A stretch of DNA of 64,000 nt from Ovis canadensis (Eukaryota > Chordata > Mammalia > Artiodactyla > Bovidae). Numbering within the stretch: position 1 is the first letter of the stretch; every line of letters begins with the position of its first letter. The stretch covers positions 95,631,501-95,695,500 of the forward strand of contig NC_091254.1 in NCBI RefSeq assembly GCF_042477335.2, read 5' to 3'. The notes under the pieces were generated by a model. That model made no database searches and had not been told where the DNA came from. It worked only from the letters and a program-made list of their open reading frames with translations. Shown here one piece after another: positions 56,161-64,000 of this stretch. A program made the position numbers and the translations under genes.

Positions 56161-56502
56161 AGATAAAGTCATCGCACAAGATTCACCTATCAAAATCTCA
56201 CCAATGTTTCTTAAAAATGGTTTTGTCAGTAGAGATGCTGAGCATATTCAAATATATCCAGTTATTTCAATGCTACAAAAATTCTAGGAGGCTCTTTCTC
56301 TTTAGGTATTTATATTAATGAGTATTACTAATACAGGGTCCTTCATTCAATTAAGGCTTCTTTAAAAAAAAATGGACAATTTTCAGCAAAGATTCCCACC
56401 AAATTATTTGCCACAGTAATAATTTTAAGGAAACAAAAATGGATACAAACCTATTTAGCTTATCCTAATTTCTATAAAATAAGTGAATAGAATTATACTT
56501 AC

Positions 56503-56786
56503 ATATAATGTAATAATCTCTGTTCTTCTGAAATTCTAGACCCCAGAGGTTAGGGCTGAATTCTTGGAACTTGATAGTGAACTTTACATCTTGATCTGGT
56601 CTGGCACAGTTGAGAAGAGGGGTATTTTCCTTCTTAATAGTGCATCTGTCTGCTTGGTCTTTGTCCACCATATAAACTTTATAATATTCATACTGGCCAA
56701 CAGTTTTAGAGTCCACCTTGGGGCAAATAATATCCAATTTGTCTCCTATCTGTGGGTATAGTACCAGTCCTTGTCCAGGTAGAAAT
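56503..56786 (-). CDS. EFNB2: EFNB2 coding exon 2 (Eph-receptor-binding domain)
   Basis: This 284-nt exon encodes residues 42 to 135, most of the extracellular cupredoxin-like receptor-binding domain. The acceptor is a pyrimidine-rich tract ending in TTTTAG just right of 56786. The donor GTAAGT lies at 56497-56502. Three of the four structural cysteines of the domain are here, in ICPK, DRC and LNC (C62, C89 and C101 in family numbering); the fourth is in exon 3. The sequence FSPNLWGLEF is the G-H loop that inserts into the Eph receptor cleft. The exon starts with the third base of codon 41 and ends with the first base of codon 136. The open frame continues past the donor into intron, so the splice site and not the reading frame sets the 3' border. 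No damage is seen. Confidence 0.97.
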
Positions 56787-56937
56787 CTAAAAGCATAAAA
56801 GAAAAGGTACCATTGAGTTTATTTAAAAAAAAATTAACCGTGTTAATGATAGTGACAACATAGTCAGACAACATCAAGAATTCCAAACTGCAATTTCATA
56901 GTTCCACACTTTTATTGATCAACAGTATCTGAGTTCA

Positions 56938-57388
56938 CTTTGCTGACAAAAGTCTGTATAGTCAAGGCTATAGCTTTTCCAGCAGTCATGTATGGATGTG
57001 AGAGTTGGACCGCAAAGAAGGCTGAGTGCCGAAGAATTGATGCTTTCAAACTGTGGTGCTGGAGAAGGCTCTTGAGAGTCCTTTGGACTGCAAGGAGATC
57101 CAACCAGTCCATCCTAAAGGAAATCAACCCTGAATATCATTGAAAGGACTGATGCGGAAGCTCCAATACTTAGGCCACCTGATGTGGAGAGCAGACTCAT
57201 TGGAAAAGACCCTGATGCTGGGAAAGATTGAGGGCAGAAGGAGAAGGGGCCAACAGAGGATGAGATGGTTGGATGGCATCACTGGCTCAATGGACGTGAG
57301 TTTGAGTGAACTCGGGAGATGGTGATGCACAGGGAGGCCTGGCATGCACAGAGAGTGGGACACCACTGAGCGACTGAACGACAACTCC
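56938..57388 (+). mobile_element. BovB LINE 3' end in EFNB2 intron 1
   Basis: The plus strand encodes BovB C-terminal remnants (RRIDAFKLWCWRR, RSNQSILKE). CTGAGTTCA flanks both sides, at 56929-56937 and 57389-57397. The insertion lies about 150 bp from the exon 2 acceptor. Confidence 0.93.
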
Positions 57389-59827
57389 CTGAGTTCAGAT
57401 CAGCACGGGATGCGTGTATTTAGGAACTAAGCTTTAAAGAAAAAAAAAAAAAGAAACAGAAAGAAACCACACTCCTATCTTTACCCAGCAGGATCAAGTC
57501 ACCCTGCCGATAGTCCTCTCCCACCCCCTCACTTGTAGTATTTCAGTGCTCCTTTGTGTAACTTCACAATGCCTTTTCCTTGATGGTGACTCAGACCTTC
57601 CCACCTGTTTGTTATTTTTTAACCATCGGCAGCCTCCATTTATTGGGCATGCCACAGAAAGACCGCATCAATTCCAGGGAATGGTGGATGCAGTAAGACT
57701 TTGTTGTCCTGTTAGTTTCCATTTGCTGTTGATGCTAATTAACAGACAAGTTTCATCAAGAATGTTTCAAATTACTTATCATAATTAGTCAGTCACTGAT
57801 CCAACAATGGCTCCTTTATTACCCTGAACAAAAGAAACGTCTTACAAACCCATAAAAAGTCAACCAGAAATAATTAGTTAGAGTATTGATTCAGCTGCAA
57901 GATGAAAAGTCCCCAGCTCAGGAGGACAGCATCTACTGTCCTGGCCCCACAAACCATTTTCCCCCTCCCTTGAGATATATTTGCTTCAATTAATTCTTAG
58001 GTGCAGATCTTTAGAACCCAAACTCCTGATACACTATCCCCACGATGCTCACCGCTAACAGCCTCCCTCCTCCCCGTTCTTTCTTCCCAGCTCTGCTGCT
58101 GAAAGATCTTTCCTATCAGGGAGCTCCTCTGAGAACCCGAAACAAGAACTTCTCAGTGAACATCATTCTACAAGTGTTAACATTAAAAACACACTTAGAA
58201 ACCCATCTCGTTCCTTCCGAGGAAACCAAGCCTGCAGGCTCATGCAAGTATTAAAGTCTGAGAACAAAGCGTCATGTCTGATCCAACGTTTACTGAACCA
58301 GGGAAGGCCATCAGCCATGATCATGAATGGGTCGTAGTTCACAGAGAGAGAAAGACAGAGAAAGAAAGAGAGGGAGAAACCAGGAGGGACAGGGCGTCCC
58401 CAATTTCAAATCGATACTGAAAGAACAGGTGATGACGTGTGCTAATGAGCGGTATCAATTTTTCTGAAACGTGCATGAGGTTGATTATAAAGCATCACAG
58501 AACATAACAAAAACTAGATAGCAGACTTATGTGAAAAACCAATATTCTTTGTGGCAGAAAAAAAAAAAAGTTGCACACAATGGCTTGTCACTTTTCCCTG
58601 GAATGTGCCTTTCTACAATCCCAAAGAGAGGGTGGCCCCCTTTCTTTCTTATATTGTCTTAACTGAGATTCCTAAAGCAGGGATATATGACACTTTTCTT
58701 AACTTAGGAAAGAAAGAACAGTGGATGAGAACCACCTGACTAAAACCTTTCCTTGAAGCGGAACTCAGAATGAAAGACAAGTCTCAGACAACCATGCTGT
58801 GCACCCTTGAAGAATTCTCTAGAACTGTTGACAAATATAGATCACCACTGCGGAGCCTCTCGGGGAACCTCTGGGCCATTTCTGCAGTTTTCTGGAGAGC
58901 TGCTGGGAAAACTGGACTCCAGGGGACCGCCGGCCTCTGACGCTCTCTCTCCATCCTGAGGGTCAGTGGTCTCCATCTTTTCTGTGGCTAAAACCCGGCT
59001 GTGGCTTCTGGTGGACAGACTGAAGGGCAGAATCTGAGTGTTTGAGGCTATTTTAGTCTTTTCTAAGTGATTCTGCCGTGGTTGGGAAGCGGGGCAAGGA
59101 GACTGACGGTCCATATAGATGAGATACAGTGAGTGTTAACGCTGCTCACCTTCCCGACACATCATTTTTCTCATGTCTTATCCCTGGACCTTCTTAGGAA
59201 ACCTTCACTGCATCTGAGTACCAAGGGGGGACTCCTGCCTGGGGTTTCCCACCCCTCTCCAAACACCTTCTTCCCTAAACCTGCTCGGAGAGCAGCCGGC
59301 ACAGCGTGGGCACCTGTGTTAGCTGGAGTGAAATCTGTAGCCTGGATGCCCGGACCTGCCTCCTTTCAGCTCTGACCTCCACGCTGAGCGACCTTCACCC
59401 TGGACCACCAGGCTCCGGACCTCAGGACCCCGAGACAGACGGACCCATGCTCTTGCCCATCCACTCAGTTTCTTTAAGACTTCGGGCCCATCCCCACCCG
59501 AAAGCCGTGTATCATCTCTGCACATCTCTGTGCTCTCCCACATCACGCCTACGTCTCGGGTTTGGCTCACCATGCTCTTCCTTCATTCAAGATGCTACCC
59601 AGATCCTGTTTCCCTCACAAAGACGATTTTTTCCTGCGTAACCGAAGACTCGCTGGTGGTTCCCTCTCCGCCCCCGTGAGCACCTCCTCGTGACTCTCTC
59701 TTCACTCACCAAATCCAAGTTCCAGTTTCTGCTGGAGCCGATGGGGTGAAGTCAAGGACAGAGGACATATGAACTGGCCTAGCTACAAGCATCTGCATGT
59801 TTCAGACCAGAAGGCACTGATTATATT

Positions 59828-60030
59828 GGCTGAGTCGCTTCAGTGGCGTCCGACTCTTTGCAATCCCATGTAGCCCGCCAGGCTCCTCTGTCCATGGGAT
59901 TCTCTGGGCAAGAATACTGGAGTGGGTTGCCTTTTCCTTCTCCAGGGGATCTTCCTGACCCAGGGATCGAACCCTCATCTCTTACGTCTCCTGCACTGGC
60001 AAGCTGGTTGTTCACCACTACCAAAACCTG
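59828..60030 (-). repeat. Bov-tA SINE
   Basis: Antisense copy from GGCTGAGTCGCTTCAGTGG to a degraded head. Confidence 0.9.
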
Positions 60031-60554
60031 GGAAGAAAAGTACTGATCACACAAAAAGCTGAAACGATCAACGACAGGGGCGCCATGTCTGGGGAGGAGG
60101 TAACCCAGGGGATGCTTTTTGAGAGGAAGGAATCTCAATTGCAATAAGCGTATGGGATGCACTCACAAAAAGTAAATCCTGATGAAACCCACTATTCCTA
60201 ATGCTTGCAAAAGCATCAGTTCACTTTTCAGAAGGCATTGTGGCAAAAAGTCAGGCAAGGATTTGCTCCTTCACTCTGAAAAGTGGTTTCAAGGGTTCCT
60301 AAAGAAAATTATGCCTTCTTTAAATCCATACAACAGGACCCGACACTTGAGCACTTTAGAGGTTGATTTTTTTAAACCCATACAGGTATATAGTAACAGA
60401 TATACCAGCAATTAGCACACTCATTTCTTTAATTGATGAGATAATGGTTTCTCAGTGGACAAATGATTTGGGCTGAATTTCCTGCACACGTTACCACTAA
60501 GTGCATCGAGCCCAGAAATTCCTTTGCCTCCCAGGAGACTTCACGGTTGTTGGT

Positions 60555-60930
60555 TTTTTTCTTTAATTGAGATATAGTTGATTTATAATATTATATTGCT
60601 TCCAGGGGCACTACATTGTGACTCAAAACGTGTATGGTTCTACTCCATCGACAGTTATTATGAAATATTGATCACAGTCCCTGTGCTGCACAATATATCC
60701 CTGTAGCTTATTTTATACACAGTGGCTTGTCGCTCTTAATTCTCTGCCCTTACCACCCTCCTCTGCCCACCCCACCCCCCGGCCCTCAATTAATAACCAC
60801 TGGTTTGTTCTCCATATCTGTGAACTTTTCTTTTTGGTTACAATCACCAATTTGTTTTTCCGATTCCACACATAAGGGATCACAAACTGTACCTGTCTCT
60901 GGCTTCCTTACTAAGCAGGCAGGATACCCC
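60555..60930 (-). repeat. L1 3' fragment
   Basis: GAGATATAGTTGATTTATAA, CCTGTGCTGCACAATATATC and ATTCCACACATAAGGGATCA are antisense L1 3' sequence. Confidence 0.75.
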
Positions 60931-62259
60931 TCAGGTCTATCCAAGCACCTTCACTGTCTCTAAGGTAACGTGGAGCAAGCAGAGTCAAGTGAGGGTAACA
61001 ACTGAGGCAGCTGTGTCCCCATCAGAGATGCTACGATGGCAGGGAAGGAGGACCCGGATGTCAGGACTTTACAGTCTGGCTTCCTGAGGGCAGGCAGCTC
61101 CCAGGCATGGCTGACTGAACACAGAACATCCAAGTGCTGACACCCGGCAGATGCTTAAAGGACCGGAGGCAGCTAAGGCACACACAGTGAATTCGAGTCA
61201 CAGCTAGTGCCACGAACTAGCTGCAGATCGCAGGCACGGAAGGGCTTCTGAAGAAAGGATGAGCTGCAGTTGGGATGGGGCTGGGGGAGGTGGGTGGGAG
61301 GGTGGTCGTGCTGAGAACTGAGCGGAACCAGCCCAGCAGGATGTGTCTCTGGACAGTCAGGGGCACTGCAGGTGGAGTTCTGGATTCGTTCTCCCCAGAG
61401 TCATGGATATCGGCAGTTTTCTGCAACCCTTTCCGGGTTACAATGCAAAGCCGTGCACCACCCCCAGAAGCAAGGCTGCTTTTGAGCACTGACTCTTCGG
61501 TAAGTGAGCACCAATCACAGCACCCTCCACCACGGTCTCCATTCGGTCCCCGCACAAGGACCTGACATGCAAACCAGATGAGGACAAGCACCTCCCCCCA
61601 CCCCCACCTGCCCTGCACACCTCTCAGCTCCGGCTGCACTGCCTTAAAGCGTAAATCAGGTTTGGGGAAATGCAGCTTTCTCTCAACTGAGCTTTTCATA
61701 GAAAAGCCACGTAGTTAAAGGCAAACCAAGAGAAACAAAGTCAATCCACGTGCATGCCTCTGCCCAGGCATCAGAGACCAGGGTCCATAGCAGACTGATG
61801 GATCTATCTTCGTGTCCATCTCAAGCCGTGTCCAGGGAGCCAAGGACCAAAGGGTGAGGGAAAAACGGACCAGACATGCAACTTGTGTTTCCAATGTAAT
61901 GTTATAGAGCGATCTGGGCAGTTCGTGAGAATCACAGAATGTAGGTGGGAAGAAAACGGGGTGGATGTCCTGATAGTATCATTTCCGAATGGAAAACAAT
62001 GTGTCCCATAGGTTAAGGCCAAGGCAGTGACCACAGAGGTCTATTTTTGAAGCCAGGTCACTTATATTTGCATTTTATCACCTCAAGATTGCTCAGAAAT
62101 GTTAACAAGTCAGATTGCACAGCACATCTGTGCCCTGAACATTTGGTAATAGTCAGTAAGACAATTGTCTTATTGTTGACTTGGGAAATTTTTTTTTTTT
62201 AAAGAATAATTAGGGTGGGGACAACTGGCTAATTTTAAATTACTACACCGACTCTGCCT

Positions 62260-62483
62260 GTTGTTTAGTCGCTAAGTCGTGTCTGACTCTTTCACGACCC
62301 CATGGACTGTAGCCTGCCAGGCTCCTCTGTCCATGGGACTTCCCAGACAGGAATACTGGACTGAGCTGCCTTTTCCTTCTCTGGGGATCTTCCTGACCTG
62401 GGAATCTTCCCTACTCAGGGATCGAACCCTCATCTCCTACACTGGTCGGCGGATTCATTACCACCAAGCTGCCAGGGAAGCCT
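62260..62483 (-). repeat. Bov-tA SINE
   Basis: Antisense copy from TTGTTTAGTCGCTAAGTCG to GCTGCCAGGGAAGCC, with a short repeat of the GGGGATCTTCCTGACC segment. Confidence 0.92.
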
Positions 62484-62489
62484 AGTGAC

Positions 62490-63108
62490 CCTACCTAGTG
62501 AATATCAAGCGCGGATTTCCTTCTGTGTGATGAGATCATGTCCATTTCCGTAGCCAAAGAAGCCCAGGGGAAAATCCCCACGTTTGTAACCCATGCCACA
62601 GGGCTGAGGTTGTTGTTGTTCAACCACATCCAAAAAGGGAAAAAAAAAAAAAGTGGTTAGAGGTCTTCATCAAGAATATCTACTGGCTTTTGATTGAAAA
62701 CAAAGAACAAAGAAGGCTCACACTGTCTCATAACCTACATAGGAGAGCAAATACAGTGGGTCAGATCCCCTTCGGGGCCAGGGGCTCAGAGTCAGAGCAA
62801 GTCACCCTGCTGCCCTCCTGGGAGGGGGAGGCCCGTCTTCCTACCCATCAGGGGAGCTCGCGGTCAGGACAGCTGCCCAGAGTGTTGGAGCTGTGGTTCT
62901 GGGTCTCTCCCTGGAGGGCTTCCGTGGGAAGGCACAGGAGTGGGGTGAGCCGAGCAGAAACAGGGAACTCCTATGGTTTTTCAGTTTTTCCCAGTGAATC
63001 ATTCCCAAGTAAGACAATAAGGTATGATGACTCTGAGCCAAACCCAGGGACAGTATAATGTGGAATAAAATGGAAACTCTGAGTAGGGTTTCTGAAGTTT
63101 CCCTGCCT
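62490..63108. other. intron 1 unique sequence
   Basis: An A12 run at about 62641 is the only repeat noted. Confidence 0.4.
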
Positions 63109-63236
63109 GAAATTTATGATGATGATTATTTTGGTCGCGCCACACAACTTGTGGGGTCCTAGCTCCCCAACCAGGGATCGAACCCCGCTGCTGCGGAAGC
63201 ACAATCTTAACCACTGGACCGCCCGGAAAGTCCCTG
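63109..63236 (-). repeat. CHR-type SINE fragment
   Basis: Antisense copy ending in GACCGCCCGGAAAGTCCC. Confidence 0.88.
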
Positions 63237-63494
63237 ATATGAAATGCTTTACTAGTAGGATCTGTTTTTATCTTCTGATTACCTATCAACCTGAATCCAA
63301 GTTTTTAAAAGTTATTCACCAAACTAGACTCTTAACACTTCCACGGGGAATACTCTGAATCAATGTAATAACCTAAATTAGACTTTAATGTTTAATAATC
63401 TAAATTAGATCTCTAGTAATCTCAATTAGATGTTTCAACTCCATATTCATCACCGTGGAAACTTTTAAAATAATGCAACCACTACGTGACACTA

Positions 63495-63890
63495 CTTTTT
63501 TTAAAAATTTATTTTATGGGAGTAGAGCTGATTAGCGTGTGTTGATTTCTGCTGCGCCCTCCTTCCCAGGTGGCTCAGGGGTAAAGAATTCACCCGCAGT
63601 GCAGGAAACACAAGTTTGACCCCTGTGTTGGGAAGATTCCCCTGGAGAAGGGAATGGCAACTGACTGCAGTGTTCTTGCCTGGAGAATCCCATGACAGGC
63701 TACAATCCATGGGGTTGTGAAGAGTCAGACAGACATCCAAACAACAACAATTCCTGCTGTGCAGCACAGGAATTCAGTGATACAAACACAATACATTCTT
63801 TTCCATATTTTTTCCATAAGGTTTGTCATAGGATATTGAATATAGTTCCCTGGTGACACAAATTTCCTTAATGTTTTAATCCACACTAGG
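63495..63890 (-). repeat. L1 3' fragment split by a Bov-tA
   Basis: 63495-63556 and 63751-63890 (TGTGCAGCACAGGAATTCAG, then GGATATTGAATATAGTTCCC) are consecutive antisense L1 segments. Confidence 0.8.
63557..63740 (+). repeat. Bov-tA SINE with diverged target duplication
   Basis: TTTCTGCTGCGC at the left and TTCCTGCTGTGC at the right flank the plus copy. The pair differs at two positions. Confidence 0.9.
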
Positions 63891-64000
63891 ATCCCATCCT
63901 TGTTTAAAAACCTGGCATAATGCATTTAAAGCCTAAACTTGCCACTTAGGAGTTTAGGGGTCACGACAGATCGGAGTATCACACGTTACTGTCTCCAGTC

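Larger units (their letters stand above)
39725..56502 (-). other. EFNB2: EFNB2 intron 2
   Basis: This 16.8-kb phase 1 intron contains about a dozen SINE and LINE insertions, listed separately, and a pyrimidine-strand minisatellite at 48455-48700. It also contains the tRNA-Lys fragment at 42498-42519. I see no repeat or exon in 39725-40850, 40995-42475, 43190-44655, 44800-46190, 47600-48450, 48705-49240, 49750-51360, 52285-53285, 53510-54390 and 55150-55990. Confidence 0.95.
32840..64000 (-). other. EFNB2: EFNB2 gene, partial (exons 2-5, introns, 3'UTR; exon 1 outside window)
   Basis: Four minus-strand exons together encode residues 42 to 333 of ephrin-B2, a single-pass membrane ligand for EphB4 and other Eph receptors. 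It acts in arteriovenous identity, axon guidance and cell sorting, with forward signalling in the partner cell and reverse signalling through its own tail. All visible splice borders are GT-AG, and introns 2, 3 and 4 are all phase 1. Exon lengths are 284, 93, 114 and 389 nt to the stop. Adding the usual 122 coding nt of exon 1 gives exactly 1002 nt, so no exon is missing and there is no frameshift. Intron sizes here are over 7.2 kb, 16.8 kb, 734 bp and 2.2 kb. The signal peptide, start codon and promoter are to the right of the window. Confidence 0.97.
56787..64000 (-). other. EFNB2: EFNB2 intron 1, 3' part
   Basis: The sequence right of exon 2 holds one BovB, three Bov-tA SINEs, one CHR SINE and two L1 3' fragments, with no coding exon seen. 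57400-59825 and 60935-62255 are unique and repeat-poor. A purine-rich GA run lies at 58338-58395. Exon 1 must lie beyond 64000. Confidence 0.9.

Noticed and set aside
56465..56502. Extension of exon 2 past YYII
   Set aside because: A GTAAGT donor follows at 56497-56502 and the extension lacks ephrin similarity.
19196..57388. BovB copies as segmental duplications of a host gene
   Set aside because: The shared segments end at the canonical BovB 3' terminus and are repeat-family members.
1..64000. CRISPR arrays, operons, phage or plasmid features
   Set aside because: The window is mammalian nuclear DNA. The regularly recurring motifs are SINE bodies, not spaced repeats.

Overview
The window is ruminant (bovid-type) nuclear DNA. 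RTE-BovB LINEs, Bov-tA/Bov-A2 SINEs and artiodactyl CHR-type SINEs occur roughly every 1-2 kb. There are also older MIR, L2, L1 and Tigger1 remnants. Nothing bacterial or viral is present apart from one old LTR-like fragment. The species within Ruminantia cannot be settled by reading alone.

The only gene I can support is EFNB2 (ephrin-B2), on the minus strand. Coding exons 2 to 5 are at 56503-56786, 39632-39724, 38784-38897 and 36189-36577, all with canonical GT-AG borders. They total 880 nt. With the 122 nt expected for exon 1 this gives 1002 nt, the size of a 333-codon ephrin-B2 reading frame plus stop, so the gene looks intact. Exon 1, the promoter and the rest of intron 1 lie to the right of base 64000. 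The long 3'UTR runs from 36188 down to about 32840, where a poly(A) signal is followed by U-rich sequence.

Layout: 1-32840 is intergenic DNA 3' of EFNB2, a mosaic of repeats and unique sequence. 32840-36188 is the 3'UTR, free of recognisable interspersed repeats. 36189-36577 is the last coding exon, inside a CpG-rich block. 36578-56502 holds introns 4, 3 and 2 with exons 4 and 3. 56503-56786 is exon 2, which encodes most of the receptor-binding domain. 56787-64000 is the 3' part of intron 1.

The most interesting observations are small retroposition events and UTR signals. Intron 2 holds a 19-nt 5' piece of tRNA-Lys between perfect 20-bp target duplications. Near 23.3 kb a 20-nt+A11 micro-insertion has its empty site preserved in a nearby duplicate. 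At the left edge a 5'-inverted (twin-primed) BovB is nested in an older BovB. The 3'UTR carries two RFX-type X-boxes that would also fold as RNA hairpins. I found no convincing new multi-gene system.
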